A stretch of DNA of 64,000 nucleotides from Paenibacillus sp. 32352 (GCF_002042965.1 NZ_MZNT01000006.1:1-64000), one strand, 5' to 3'; shown: positions 9,144 to 19,832, counted from the stretch's first letter. Notes: generated by a model not told the origin, from the sequence alone. A program made the numbers and translations.

Positions 9144-10397
9144 CTATTCGTTCTTCCGCCATACCTCTGCACCTAAATTCGATAGATTCATAACCAAATG
9201 ATCGTAACCGCGATCAATATATTCGACGCCGCTAATTTCGGTCACCCCATCCGGTACGGTAAGGCCCGCTATGACCAGCGCAGCGCCGGCCCGAAGGTCC
9301 GTCGCCTTCACTTTAGCCGCACACAGCGGAGATCCCTCGATAACCGCCGAACGCCCCTCAACCTTGATTTTGGCTCCCATTCGCACAAGCTCCGGAACGT
9401 GCTTAAATCTATTGCTATAAACATAGTCTGTAAGAATGCTGACGCCTTTGGTTTGAGTAAGGAGGCTCGTCATAGGCGATTGCAGATCGGTGGCAAACCC
9501 GGGGTACACCAATGCTTTTACGTCGACGCTTTCATAAATAGGCTGACCGACAACACGGATGGACTCATCCATCTCATAAATGTGTACGCCCATTTCCTGC
9601 AATTTGGCCGTCAAGGCCTCCATATGCTTGGGAATCACATTATCTACGACAACATCCCCGCGCGTTGCGGCTGCGGCAATCATATAAGTACCTGCTTGTA
9701 TACGATCGGGAATGATAGAGTGGTGACATCCGTGCAGAGAATCTACGCCTTCTATGCGAATGGTTTCTGTCCCTGCCCCTTTTATTTTAGCGCCCATGGC
9801 GTTCAATAAAGTGGCAACATCTATAATTTCAGGCTCTTTGGCCGCGTTTTCAATCAAAGTGACACCTTTGGCGCGAGAAGCTGCCAACATGATGTTGATC
9901 GTCGCCCCTACGCTAACTACATCCAAATAAATCTTTGCCCCGCGAAGCTCTTTAGCATGAATATGTAAGGCACCGTTTTCTGTACTTACACGCGCTCCCA
10001 GCGCTTCAAATCCTTTAATATGCTGATCGATCGGACGCGGTTCAAAATTGCATCCGCCGGGTAATCCTATGGTGGCTTCCCCAAAACGTCCCAGTAACGC
10101 TCCCATCAAATAGTAGGAAGCTCTTAATTTCTTCACATTGCCGTTCGGCATAGGTTTGGATTGCAAGCGGCTCGGGTCGATGATCATGCGATCTTCCTTC
10201 CATTCTACCGTTGCACCAAGCTCCTCGAGAAGTTCCGTATAAATGGCTACATCGCTCAAAATCGGTAAATTGTCCAGCGTTACCGTCGTCTCCGATAAAA
10301 TAGCGGCTGGAATTAAAGCTATCGCGCTGTTCTTGGCGCCGCTTATCTGGACCGTCCCCCTCAGCGGACGACCGCCGGAGACCATCAATTTTTCCAT
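9144..10397 (-). CDS. murA: UDP-N-acetylglucosamine 1-carboxyvinyltransferase
   Basis: A 417-residue MurA, which transfers enolpyruvate from PEP to UDP-GlcNAc as the first step of peptidoglycan precursor synthesis in the cytoplasm. K22-N23 in SGAKNS and the catalytic cysteine C116 in [18 protein letters not shown] are present, so it should be fosfomycin-sensitive in principle. I chose the ATG at 10397 (GAGG five bases, GGAGG eleven bases upstream) over one seven codons earlier. Its place between fbaA and rho corresponds to the second B. subtilis paralogue (murAB/murZ). The tal gene found there in B. subtilis is missing. Confidence 0.95.
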   Translation of the reverse strand: MEKLMVSGGRPLRGTVQISGAKNSAIALIPAAILSETTVTLDNLPILSDVAIYTELLEELGATVEWKEDRMIIDPSRLQSKPMPNGNVKKLRASYYLMGALLGRFGEATIGLPGGCNFEPRPIDQHIKGFEALGARVSTENGALHIHAKELRGAKIYLDVVSVGATINIMLAASRAKGVTLIENAAKEPEIIDVATLLNAMGAKIKGAGTETIRIEGVDSLHGCHHSIIPDRIQAGTYMIAAAATRGDVVVDNVIPKHMEALTAKLQEMGVHIYEMDESIRVVGQPIYESVDVKALVYPGFATDLQSPMTSLLTQTKGVSILTDYVYSNRFKHVPELVRMGAKIKVEGRSAVIEGSPLCAAKVKATDLRAGAALVIAGLTVPDGVTEISGVEYIDRGYDHLVMNLSNLGAEVWRKNE

Positions 10398-10465
10398 TCG
10401 TCCCTCTTCCTCCCACATGACTGCTTTAAAGCACTAAACAAACGAATCAACCGATAAACGGAGCT

Positions 10466-10512
10466 ATTAAAGAAAGAATAGAAGGGAAACACATCTTAAC
10501 GATGCATTTCCC
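10466..10512 (-). terminator. Terminator after fbaA
   Basis: Minus-strand hairpin with arms 10501-10512 and 10483-10494 (GGGAAATGCATC / GATGTGTTTCCC) followed by a pyrimidine-rich tail rather than a clean U-tract. It begins about ten bases after the fbaA stop. Confidence 0.65.
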
Positions 10513-10521
10513 GTATATAAC

Positions 10522-11376
10522 TTAAGCTTGGTTGGAGCTTCCGAACAATTGAATTTTGGATTTAACCACTTCAATCATGGCTTTGCGGGCAGGAGTGAGG
10601 TATTTACGAGGATCGTACACTTTAGCATCTTTGTTCAACACTTCACGGATCGTTTCCGTGCATGCTACTTGGTTTTCGGTGTTCACGTTGATCTTGCCAA
10701 CCCCTGCTGCGATGGACTTCTTGATCATTTCGTCAGGTACGCCGGATCCGCCGTGAAGAACGACAGGAACAGGAATGGCCTGGGAAACCTTCTCGATAAT
10801 ATCAAATCGGATGTTAGGCTCGCCTGCGTACATACCGTGTGCGGTACCTACTGCGATCGCCAGACAGTCAACGCCGGTTTCTTCATAGAAACGAATAGCT
10901 TCTTCCGGCTTAGCAAGGCTTGCATTCTCTTCGTCAACGCTGATATCATCTTCAACGCCGCCGATAGTTCCAAGCTCGCCTTCAACGGAAACGCCCATAG
11001 CATGAGCGGCCTTAACCACTTCTTTAGTCAAACGGATGTTTTCTTCGAAAGAATAGTGAGAACCGTCAAACATAACGGAGCTGAAGCCCGCGCGGATACA
11101 TTTCATAGCAACTTCAAAGCTGCTGCCGTGATCCAGGTGCAATGCGATCGGTAATCCGGATTTTTTGGCAGCCGCTTCAGCAATGGCAACCGTAAACTCG
11201 ATACCCATATACTTCAAAGCTCCTTCACTTACGCCGTAAATGAAAGGAGACTTCAATTCCTCTGCTGCTTCTACGATAGCTTGGGCGAACTCCAGGTTGT
11301 TCATGTTAAATTGTCCAACTGCATACTTGTTCGCCTTTGCCTTAGGCAAAAATTCGTTCATTGAAACCAATGGCAT
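10522..11376 (-). CDS. fbaA: Class II fructose-1,6-bisphosphate aldolase
   Basis: A 284-residue zinc aldolase of glycolysis/gluconeogenesis, nearly the length of B. subtilis FbaA (285). HLDHGSSFE carries zinc-binding His; EGELGTIGGVEDD, VGTAHGMYAGEPN and VLHGGSGVPDE are the other metal and phosphate-binding blocks. It ends FGSSNQA like its relative. I chose the ATG at 11376 because AGGAGG is nine bases upstream and MPLVSMNEFL is the conserved start; the upstream in-frame extension is not conserved. It has its own promoter and terminator. Confidence 0.97.
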   Translation of the reverse strand: MPLVSMNEFLPKAKANKYAVGQFNMNNLEFAQAIVEAAEELKSPFIYGVSEGALKYMGIEFTVAIAEAAAKKSGLPIALHLDHGSSFEVAMKCIRAGFSSVMFDGSHYSFEENIRLTKEVVKAAHAMGVSVEGELGTIGGVEDDISVDEENASLAKPEEAIRFYEETGVDCLAIAVGTAHGMYAGEPNIRFDIIEKVSQAIPVPVVLHGGSGVPDEMIKKSIAAGVGKINVNTENQVACTETIREVLNKDAKVYDPRKYLTPARKAMIEVVKSKIQLFGSSNQA

Positions 11377-11444
11377 GTGTCTCTTCCTCCTAGTGTTTAT
11401 TGACCGAGTTAAGTACGAAGACCGCTCTTGTGTCATACTGCGTT

Positions 11445-11473
11445 ATTATATCATATAAAGCTTAAAATGATAA
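11445..11473 (-). promoter_or_regulatory. fbaA promoter
   Basis: Minus-strand -35 TTATCA (11468-11473), 17-base spacer, consensus -10 TATAAT (11445-11450). Transcription from about 11438 gives a leader of some 60 nt. Confidence 0.65.
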
Positions 11474-11566
11474 CCAAGCCTATAGTAATTTTCCAGACAA
11501 GCCTACCTAAAATAGAGGGTTATCTTTGGGGATTTTACATGTAAGCGAACCCAATTCCATAGAAAT

Positions 11567-11596
11567 AAAAAAAAGAGATCCTGAAAAATCAGGATC
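11567..11596 (-). terminator. spo0F terminator overlapping the stop codon
   Basis: Minus-strand stem GATCCTGA/TCAGGATC (11589-11596 with 11577-11584) followed by a U8 tract (11567-11574). The spo0F TGA (11589-11591) forms part of the upstream arm, so the hairpin starts inside the coding sequence. Confidence 0.9.
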
Positions 11597-11981
11597 CCAC
11601 TGCGTATGAATTGTTGCCCGTAAGTCGCAGCTGATTGTTGACTGCATGACGAAGCTCATCAATGTCGAACGGCTTCGTGAAATGCATGATAGCCCCCAGC
11701 TCCGTAGCTTCCTTAATCATGTCCAGCTCACCATAAGCTGTCATCATGATCACTTTGATGGAAGGGTCAATGGCTTTGATATGCTTCAAAATATCCAGGC
11801 CGTCCATTCCGGGGATTTTCATATCCAGGAGCACAAGATCAGGAGAGGCCGATCTGACAATCTCAAGGGCCAGCTTCCCGTTGGAAGCCTGGTAGGTCTC
11901 ATAGCCTTCGCTGCTGAACACTTCCATTAACAAAATGCGAATACCGTTCTGGTCATCAACAATAAGCAACTTCTTCTTCAA
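11589..11981 (-). CDS. spo0F: Sporulation phosphorelay response regulator Spo0F
   Basis: A 130-residue single-domain receiver that takes phosphate from sporulation kinases and passes it to Spo0B. D10, D11, D54, T82 and K104 fall at the same positions as in B. subtilis Spo0F, and [22 protein letters not shown] and TKPFDIDE match closely. The start is TTG with GGAGG eight bases upstream; longer in-frame versions add a non-conserved basic leader. It lies between pyrG and fbaA as in B. subtilis and is preceded by a sigma-H-type promoter. Confidence 0.95.
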   Translation of the reverse strand: MKKKLLIVDDQNGIRILLMEVFSSEGYETYQASNGKLALEIVRSASPDLVLLDMKIPGMDGLDILKHIKAIDPSIKVIMMTAYGELDMIKEATELGAIMHFTKPFDIDELRHAVNNQLRLTGNNSYAVGS

Positions 11982-12053
11982 TACGGTAACCTCCTCATTC
12001 CGCTTTCGTTTGTTTGTCGGAATTCCGTCCTGTCTAACGATCCTAACAAGATA

Positions 12054-12080
12054 AATTCGATACAAACACCGATATTCCTT
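12054..12080 (-). promoter_or_regulatory. Sigma-H-type promoter of spo0F
   Basis: On the minus strand AAGGAATA (complement of 12073-12080) is followed after 11 bases by ATCGAATT (complement of 12054-12061). This fits the sigma-H pattern RnAGGAATW-N11/12-RnnGAATW. The leader to the TTG start would be about 65 nt. In B. subtilis spo0F is known to be sigma-H dependent. Confidence 0.75.
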
Positions 12081-12184
12081 CTTGTTTCTGCGGAAAGTTG
12101 AAAACTTTTACAATTAAAGAAGTTTCTGAAGAAGCAAATCGAATTGTGTTGTTATGGAATATGCTGTCGCATGAGGATCTATGA

Positions 12185-13822
<1,638 letters not shown>

Positions 13823-13911
13823 TCAGTTCTCATAAACGGAAGGAAAGCAACAACTTCCGCGCCACAATCCATTTCACGTCCAACGGCACGGATCGCTCAA
13901 AAATCCCCCAT

Positions 13912-13948
13912 AAAAAAAGAAAAAATGCCCCGACTTTGCGCGGGGCAC
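13912..13948 (-). terminator. pyrG leader attenuator (CTP-sensing type)
   Basis: Minus-strand stem TGCCCCG/CGGGGCA (13941-13947 with 13926-13932) followed by U-rich sequence (13912-13925). It lies in the pyrG leader, about 45 nt after a GGGC transcription start and about 125 nt before the pyrG ATG. In B. subtilis low CTP causes extra Gs to be added at such a start, and the poly(G) pairs with the C-rich upstream arm to prevent termination. Here the upstream arm has CCCC. It also terminates read-through from rpoE. Confidence 0.85.
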
Positions 13949-13989
13949 TTTATAGTCAAGACATTCGTCATGATTCGATCTTTTCCAAA

Positions 13990-14029
13990 GCCCAGAAAAT
14001 AGTTTACTCTGAACGCCCATCCCTGTCAA
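13990..14029 (-). promoter_or_regulatory. pyrG promoter with GGGC start
   Basis: Minus-strand -35 TTGACA (14024-14029), 17-base spacer, -10 TAAACT (14001-14006), then seven bases to GGGC (13993-13990). GGGC at the start is the signature of CTP-sensitive reiterative initiation at pyrG. The -35 lies just 20 bases past the rpoE stop. Confidence 0.8.
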
Positions 14030-14048
14030 GAAGGAGGAGGGAATTGGT

Positions 14049-14633
14049 TTATTTCCGGTCGTCGTCTTCATCCTCATCATCAAATTCTTCCTCTTCGGAA
14101 TCATCCAATTCCTCGTCGGAGTCTTCCTCCAGATCGGTCTCCTCGATCTCCTCTTCAATCTCGTCCTCTTCGAAGAATTCGGTTTCTTCCTCTGCTTCTT
14201 CTTCCGATTCAAAGTCATCCTCGTCACGCACTTTGTCGAAGGAGTCGTAATCTTCCTCCTCGGCGAAATGATCCTCTTCCTCGGCGAACAGATCCTCATC
14301 GTCCAGATCGTCGTCTTCATCGTTAATAATGCGCGGACGCTTGCCGCTGCCAACGGCATCCTCGGATTTCTCAACCGGATACCAGCGCTTCAATCCCCAC
14401 AAATTCGTGCCGACACAAGCAAACCGGCCGTCTATATTGATCTCCGTATATAGTTGAGCGATAACCTGCATGACTTCATCTTCAGAGAGGCCTTTAATTT
14501 TGGCGATTTCAGCCATTAAATCACGGTAATAAAAAGGTGTATTCGCAGCTTTCAGCAATTCAAATGCTAGATCGACCATCGGCATTTCTTTTGCTTGCTC
14601 CGCACCGACCTTTAGAGTGTACTGTCCACTCAT
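14049..14633 (-). CDS. rpoE: RNA polymerase delta subunit
   Basis: A 194-residue delta subunit, which increases RNA polymerase recycling and open-complex selectivity in Firmicutes. The N-terminal half is the winged-helix HARE-HTH domain (MVDLAFELLKAANTPFYYRDL ... GLSEDEVMQVIAQLYTEI ... WGLKRWYP, about 19-86). From about residue 104 the protein is almost purely Asp/Glu, the disordered tail. Its position upstream of pyrG is conserved. Only a weak GGGATG precedes the ATG. A serine-rich frame on the opposite strand is only the reverse of the acidic tail. Confidence 0.96.
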   Translation of the reverse strand: MSGQYTLKVGAEQAKEMPMVDLAFELLKAANTPFYYRDLMAEIAKIKGLSEDEVMQVIAQLYTEINIDGRFACVGTNLWGLKRWYPVEKSEDAVGSGKRPRIINDEDDDLDDEDLFAEEEDHFAEEEDYDSFDKVRDEDDFESEEEAEEETEFFEEDEIEEEIEETDLEEDSDEELDDSEEEEFDDEDEDDDRK

Positions 14634-15071
14634 CCAAGCACATCCCTTCGAACATTTTACAAGAGTCCTAACTCATAATATCCATTATACTCATTTAGTA
14701 AACCTTATTTTATGTAAAAATGCAACTAGGAGTCTGTCCGCAGGACCGCTTTTTTTGCTGATAAAGACTCTGGTCCCCATCCTCCTCAAAATCTTTGCCG
14801 ATCCCGTCCAAAGAAAGAAGCGAAGGAAAGCTCCTTCGCCTTTGACTGTATCCGCGAGAGCCGAGTACAGATCTGCCCCAACTCCCATCATTGCTGAAGA
14901 GAATCGACCGACTCTCTCTATTTATCGTATGTGCAAGTTTCCCGAATGACACGGGTCCCAACCCAATTATTTATATAAAGGTTATGTGCACATGCCGCCG
15001 GACTTCCTCCCACATACGATATTGAAAAGCGTATGATTCCAGACGGCCGATGCATGGGGGGAAGATCAACT
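14634..15071. other. Intergenic stretch, rpoE to protease
   Basis: 438 bases without a credible gene. It must hold the divergent promoters of rpoE and the protease: a minus-strand TATAAT lies near 14689-14694, but no good -35. A perfect 8-bp hairpin GCGAAGGA/TCCTTCGC (14820-14839) lacks a U-tract. A weak GTCC/GGAC hairpin followed by seven Ts (about 14735-14757) reads as a possible plus-strand terminator with nothing upstream to end. Confidence 0.45.
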
Positions 15072-16253
15072 GTGAAACCATCCGCGTTTGTTGAATGGCT
15101 ACATGGAGCCATGGAAGGTACAGGCAGCAGCGATTGCAAGCATATCATCCGATTCAACGACCCAATGCATTACTCAGCTTGCCTGCAACAAATTAAACGC
15201 CGCAAGAAGAAATGGACCCGGCTGAAGGAAGTCCAGCCGCTGCAAATCATTCACGCCCTTTCCTGCACCCTGAATTCCCCGGAGCTGTTGGCGGATCTCC
15301 CTTTTATCCAATCCGTTGAACCGGATACCTTGATGAAGGTTCATGCACCGAAATCTTTAAAGTCAGTTCAGTCTAACAGCGGAAAGTCAGCGGGCGAGAC
15401 GCAGACGATTCCTTGGGGCATTCGGCATATCCGGGCCCCTCAAGCTTGGAAAAAATCCAAAGGGGACCGGATTCATATCGGGGTCATCGATACCGGGGCC
15501 GACTACACGCATCCGGATTTGCGCAACTGCCTGTCACACGGAATCAACCTGCTGAACCGGTTTCTGCTGCCCAATGACGATAACGGCCACGGGACCCACA
15601 TCGCGGGTACGATCGCCGCATCCAGCCGCCAGCGCGGGATATTGGGAGTGGCTCCGGAAGCTCTGATTCATCCGGTGAAGGCATTCGATCATCAAGGCAG
15701 CGCGTTTGTTTCCGATATTATTAACGGCATCGACTGGTGCGTGAAAAATCAAATACACATTATTAATATGAGCTTCGGCATGAAAACGTACAGTAAAGCG
15801 CTGGAATTGGCCGTGCGCAACGCGTATGAGGCTGGTGTCATCGTCGTAGCCTCCTCCGGCAACGAAGGCAAGAAAGCGGGAATTGATTACCCTGCCAGAC
15901 TTCGTCAGGTGATCGCCGTAGGGGCGACAACCCGGCGCGGGCAGATCGCTCCCTTCAGCAACATCAGCAAAAAAATCGACATTTATGCCCCAGGTGAGAG
16001 AGTATATTCCACTTGGCTGCGAGGAAAATATCACGAATTAAGCGGTACCTCGATGGCGACTTCGCACGTCACCGGCGTGATCGCTCTTATGCTTGCCAAA
16101 AAGCCGGGCCTAAAGCCGATGCAGGTAAAAACCATCATCAAGAAAAACGCCAAGCTGATTTTGAAAGCAAACAGAACCAGCTTCGGTATCAAGGAAATCA
16201 ATGCGATGAGAGCCGTCGGCGCAGTATCAAAAACGGTTTCGAGCGGAGACTGA
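15072..16253 (+). CDS. Subtilisin-like S8 serine protease, no signal peptide
   Basis: A 393-residue peptidase with an intact triad: D140 (GVIDTGADYTHPDL), H173 (NGHGTHIAGT) and S327 (SGTSMATSHVTG), plus the oxyanion N264 (ASSGNEG). Residues 1-115 resemble an inhibitor I9-like propeptide (HIIRFNDPMHYSACLQQIKRR ... IQSVEPDTLMKVHA). No hydrophobic signal is visible, so it may act inside the cell or leave with the spore, like B. subtilis AprX-type enzymes. I chose GTG at 15072 because GGGGGGAAG lies seven bases upstream; an ATG 13 codons earlier is the alternative. It ends in its own terminator. Confidence 0.9.
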   Translation: MKPSAFVEWLHGAMEGTGSSDCKHIIRFNDPMHYSACLQQIKRRKKKWTRLKEVQPLQIIHALSCTLNSPELLADLPFIQSVEPDTLMKVHAPKSLKSVQSNSGKSAGETQTIPWGIRHIRAPQAWKKSKGDRIHIGVIDTGADYTHPDLRNCLSHGINLLNRFLLPNDDNGHGTHIAGTIAASSRQRGILGVAPEALIHPVKAFDHQGSAFVSDIINGIDWCVKNQIHIINMSFGMKTYSKALELAVRNAYEAGVIVVASSGNEGKKAGIDYPARLRQVIAVGATTRRGQIAPFSNISKKIDIYAPGERVYSTWLRGKYHELSGTSMATSHVTGVIALMLAKKPGLKPMQVKTIIKKNAKLILKANRTSFGIKEINAMRAVGAVSKTVSSGD

Positions 16254-16280
16254 TGCAACCCGCCCGAAACCGTTTTTTTG
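16230..16280 (+). terminator. Protease terminator
   Basis: Stem AAACGGTTTCG/CGAAACCGTTT (16231-16241 with 16264-16274) followed by a T-run to 16279. The upstream arm and the stop codon lie within the protease gene's last codons. The loop is long (22 bases). Confidence 0.8.
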
Positions 16281-16300
16281 TTTGTCTTCGCTTATTCGGC

Positions 16301-16708
16301 TTACTGCCGCAAAGCAATCGTCACCTTTAACCGGAAGGAGCCGGATTTCTCCCCTGCCACATACAAGTCATAGCTCCAATCGACGGTCCCGAGACCCTCC
16401 AACAGATCGATGATCATGGAGGTCGTGTCCGTGTGCAGCTCCAGGCTGCCTTGAGGCATCTCATAGCTCCCCCGGCAGCTTTGGCCCTGCACGAACGTAA
16501 GCTCCGATCGCACGCTCCCGCTCCGTAATAACCGGATGCGGTCACGCTCCAGCTTGATCGTCGTCATCGTCCCCGACATCTCCGGATCGGCTTCTTCATA
16601 TCGCAAATAATAATGATCGCCCTTTGGGAACAGCTCTCCCTGAACGGACTGCTGCATGCGCTGGTCCTCAGAGAAGCTCTCTATCACGACCGATACTGCC
16701 TTCTTCAT
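16301..16708 (-). CDS. ywiB: YwiB-like DUF1934 protein
   Basis: A 135-residue protein of the calycin-like DUF1934 family (B. subtilis YwiB). It is predicted to be a beta-barrel: alternating strands such as YYLRYEEADPEMSGTMTTIKLERDRIRLLRSG, then a C-terminal MIIDLLEGLGTVDWSYDLYVAGE. Function unknown. I chose the ATG at 16708 because GGAGGT lies nine bases upstream; 19 extra upstream codons look non-conserved. In B. subtilis ywiB precedes argS in the same chromosomal region; argS is absent here and a beta-galactosidase gene takes the upstream place. Confidence 0.82.
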   Translation of the reverse strand: MKKAVSVVIESFSEDQRMQQSVQGELFPKGDHYYLRYEEADPEMSGTMTTIKLERDRIRLLRSGSVRSELTFVQGQSCRGSYEMPQGSLELHTDTTSMIIDLLEGLGTVDWSYDLYVAGEKSGSFRLKVTIALRQ

Positions 16709-16773
16709 CTTTCCCGCACCTCCCGCTACACGCAACAGTGTAACGAAACGGGAGCCTTTTTTCAAGGAAAGGA

Positions 16774-18792
16774 CTAAGGCTGCAAGTGAAGGATCGCAAT
16801 CCCGTTAGGATCAAGCTCCAGCGAGCTATCAACGGACCGGCCGCTGATCAGGTCCACGAAAGCCCCTTCCGGAAGCCCCACGCTGGTTTTCTGTCCGTTA
16901 TGGTTCAGCACGAAGATATAGCGTTCCCCGTTCGCCGATCGGCGTACCGTCGCCTCCACACCCGCAGGCGCCGTCACAGGAGCCTGCAGCTCCAAATCGG
17001 CCAGCAGGCCGCCCACGAGTTGCTTGATGTAGCCAGCCTCAGGCTGCGTGCCTACATAATAGGCCTTCCCGCTTCCGAACGTATGTTCCGTAACAGCCGG
17101 AGAACCTGCAAAGAAATCGGAAGTAAAGGATGCCAGAGCTTCGGCTCCCTCAAGCCGTATTATATCGGCCCAAAGATTGCAGCTGAACTCCCCGCCCCCG
17201 GTTACGCTGATGCCATTGGTTTGGCCCGGCAGCATAGGATCGAACTCCTCCACACAGATCCCAAGCAGCTTGCGAAGCGGTGCCGGGTATCCGCCCAAGT
17301 GGATGCGGTCATTCTCGTCAACGATGCCGCTGAAGAAGGTCGTTAGCAGCGTGCCTCCGTTCTGCACATACGATTCCAAATTGGCTGCGACGCCGGGAGC
17401 GACCATATACATTGCAGGCGCAATAACCAGCTTGTAGCTGCTTAAATCGGCGTTCGGCTGCACGAAGTCCACGCCGACATTATGCTCGAATAGAGCCTGG
17501 TAATACTGCTTGACCTGCTCCAGGTACAGGATATCCCGGCTCGGCTTGGAGTCCAGCTCCAGCGCCCACCAGTTATGCCAGTCGAAGATCATCGCCACAC
17601 GCGCCTCCACGCGGGAATCGACCAAGGCGTCAAGCCGTTTCAGCTCTTGTCCGAGCTGTTCGACTTCACGATAAATGCGGCTGTTCTCATCTCCGGTGTG
17701 TGTTACCATAGCGCCATGGAACTTCTCCGCACCGGCCTGGGATTGCCGCCACTGGAAGAACATCACGCCGTCCCCCCCATGGGCAATCGTCTGATAGCTC
17801 CATAGGCGCATAACGCCGGGGCGCTTAAGCGGATTCTGCTGCCGCCAGTTCACCTGGCTTGTTACCTGCTCCATGAGAATAAACGGCTGCCCGCCCTTCA
17901 AGCTGCGCATCAAATCATGCTGCATGGCGGCAAATACCGGAATCCCCGCCGTCGGCTCCGGATAGCTGTCCCAGGTAACCACGTCCAGATGCTTGGCCCA
18001 TTCGAAATGATCCAGCGGCTTGAAGGCTCCCATGAAATTCGTCATGATCGGCAAATGCGGCGTAATTTCCTTCAGAATCCGCTGCTCGCCCAAATAGGCG
18101 TCAAGCAGGCTGTCGGACATGAAGCGCTTGTAATCCAGCTGTTGGCCTGGGTTCGGGTACGTCGGTGTTTTGCCGGGCAGACCGATTTCTTCCCAGTCAT
18201 AATATTTTTGGCTCCAGAAATTCGTTCCCCAGCGGGCATTCAGCTCATCAATCGTTCCGTAACGCTTTTGAAGCCATACGCGAAACTCCCGGGTACATTC
18301 CTCGCAGAAGCATTGGGAAATATGGCACGCATACTCGTTGTTGATATGCCACATAGCAAGTGCAGGATGGTCCTTATACCGTTCTGCCAGCTTGCGGACC
18401 AGCCGCTGTCCGTACAGGCGGAACGCCTTGCTGTTAGGGCAGTAATGCTGGCGCGAGCCTTGAGCGTAACGGGCCCCGTTCTCATCTACGGGCAACGACT
18501 CGGGATGCAGCTTCGCCAGCCATGCAGGCGGCGATGCGGTAGCGGTTGCCAGGTCCGCCATAATGCCGTGCTCGGCCATCAAATCCATCAGGCGGTCCAG
18601 CCATGCAAAATCGTATGTTTCCGGTCCCGGCTGCAGTGCAGCCCAGCTGAAGATACCGACGCTGACAATGTTGACGCCAGCCTTGTTCATCAAACGCATG
18701 TCGTCCTTCCATACTTCCTCCGGCCATTGCTCCGGATTATAATCGCCCCCATAGAACAAATGGGGAAGCTTAACATTTTTGGATACGGTCAT
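16774..18792 (-). CDS. GH42 family beta-galactosidase
   Basis: A 672-residue glycoside hydrolase of family 42, full length. It hydrolyses terminal beta-galactosides, in soil bacteria often plant galactans. The acid/base Glu is E153 in WHINNEYACH and the nucleophile lies in FILMEQVTSQVNW. The zinc cluster Cys appear as C118 (QHYCPN) and CFCEEC (C161, C163, C166). Trimerisation and C-terminal beta domains follow. There is no signal peptide, so it acts inside the cell on imported oligosaccharides. A divergent AraC regulator lies 136 bases away with a 20-bp palindrome between. The gal operon at 55-59 kb could use its galactose. Confidence 0.93.
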   Translation of the reverse strand: MTVSKNVKLPHLFYGGDYNPEQWPEEVWKDDMRLMNKAGVNIVSVGIFSWAALQPGPETYDFAWLDRLMDLMAEHGIMADLATATASPPAWLAKLHPESLPVDENGARYAQGSRQHYCPNSKAFRLYGQRLVRKLAERYKDHPALAMWHINNEYACHISQCFCEECTREFRVWLQKRYGTIDELNARWGTNFWSQKYYDWEEIGLPGKTPTYPNPGQQLDYKRFMSDSLLDAYLGEQRILKEITPHLPIMTNFMGAFKPLDHFEWAKHLDVVTWDSYPEPTAGIPVFAAMQHDLMRSLKGGQPFILMEQVTSQVNWRQQNPLKRPGVMRLWSYQTIAHGGDGVMFFQWRQSQAGAEKFHGAMVTHTGDENSRIYREVEQLGQELKRLDALVDSRVEARVAMIFDWHNWWALELDSKPSRDILYLEQVKQYYQALFEHNVGVDFVQPNADLSSYKLVIAPAMYMVAPGVAANLESYVQNGGTLLTTFFSGIVDENDRIHLGGYPAPLRKLLGICVEEFDPMLPGQTNGISVTGGGEFSCNLWADIIRLEGAEALASFTSDFFAGSPAVTEHTFGSGKAYYVGTQPEAGYIKQLVGGLLADLELQAPVTAPAGVEATVRRSANGERYIFVLNHNGQKTSVGLPEGAFVDLISGRSVDSSLELDPNGIAILHLQP

Positions 18793-18873
18793 AACGAAAC
18801 CTCCTCAAAATAGGATCATATGCATAGGATAAATCTTATTGAGGTGCTATTTCAATCGGATCATTTTCTTGTT

Positions 18874-18893
18874 AATATGAATATATTCATATT
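18874..18893. promoter_or_regulatory. 20-bp perfect palindrome, likely operator
   Basis: AATATGAATATATTCATATT is a perfect palindrome between the divergent beta-galactosidase and AraC-regulator genes. Its place suggests a binding site controlling one or both. AraC proteins more often use direct repeats, so the binder may be another regulator. Confidence 0.55.
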
Positions 18894-18928
18894 GGTTTCT
18901 ACGGAAGCATAAGGTGGTGTCTCTACCC

Positions 18929-19759
18929 TTGGACTACAATATATTCGGCGTCATGACGGAAATGGATTTGAAATATCCGATCTATATTACGAATGCGGGC
19001 GGCTGGCGCAATCAGGAGCCCATGCACCGGGAGAAGGGCTTCCCCGACTATCAGTGGATTCAGACGGTGAGCGGGGCCGGTCAGCTGGAGGTCGGCGGCA
19101 AGCTATATACGGTAAGCGAGGGACAAGGCATGTTCCTGCTTCCTAATGAGAAGCACGGCTATGCTCCGGTCCGCGAGCCCTGGACAGTCAAATGGGTGAC
19201 GTTCAACGGAGCTCATATGGCTGAGCTGCTGGCTTCCATGCATTTCGATACATCGACCATCCTATATTTAAGCAATCCCGATGTGACACTTAATAAAATC
19301 AATGCCATCGTCTCGATCCTGCAATCGGAAGATCCGCTGCGGGGAGCGGAATGCTCCTCCCTCGGCTATCAGCTGCTGCTCGATCTGTTCCTGTACGCCT
19401 CCCGTTCGGAGGTCCGTACCAAAAGGCAGCATGCGGAGCAGCTCGCTCCGGCATTTCTGTATATCGAGGCCCACTATCACGAGACCATCAGCTTGCAGCA
19501 GCTTGCCGACCAGCTCGGAGTCACTCCCCAGCATACCTGCCTGCTGTTCCAGCAGACGCTCGGCATCCGCCCCTTTGCCTACTTGACCCGCTACCGGCTG
19601 AGAAAGGCAAAGGAGCTGCTGCTCAAGCAGCCGAATACGGAGGTTCGCGATATCGCCCGCAGCGTCGGGTACGAGGACAGCAGCTACTTTATCAAGCTGT
19701 TCAAAAAGCAGGAAGGGATTACCCCGAGCAGCTTTCGCAAAATTCACCGCCTGACTTGA
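18929..19759 (+). CDS. AraC family regulator, probable beta-galactosidase control
   Basis: A 277-residue regulator. The N-terminal part is a cupin-like sugar-sensing domain (WIQTVSGAGQLEVGGKLYTVSEGQGMFLLPNEKHGY). The C-terminal ~100 residues are the two-helix-turn-helix AraC domain (ISLQQLADQLGVTPQHTCLLFQQTLGIRP and NTEVRDIARSVGYEDSSYFIKLFKKQEGITPSSFRK). It is divergent from the GH42 gene, so activation of that gene is likely. AAGGTGGTG precedes the TTG at 18929; a GTG five codons earlier (18914) is the alternative but overlaps this ribosome site. Confidence 0.88.
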   Translation: MDYNIFGVMTEMDLKYPIYITNAGGWRNQEPMHREKGFPDYQWIQTVSGAGQLEVGGKLYTVSEGQGMFLLPNEKHGYAPVREPWTVKWVTFNGAHMAELLASMHFDTSTILYLSNPDVTLNKINAIVSILQSEDPLRGAECSSLGYQLLLDLFLYASRSEVRTKRQHAEQLAPAFLYIEAHYHETISLQQLADQLGVTPQHTCLLFQQTLGIRPFAYLTRYRLRKAKELLLKQPNTEVRDIARSVGYEDSSYFIKLFKKQEGITPSSFRKIHRLT

Positions 19760-19832
19760 CAGCAACCTTTGCCCTGCGTAGAGCGTAAATACCATATTAA
19801 TAGTTTTTCCAAAATAAGGAGCGGTGTGCATC

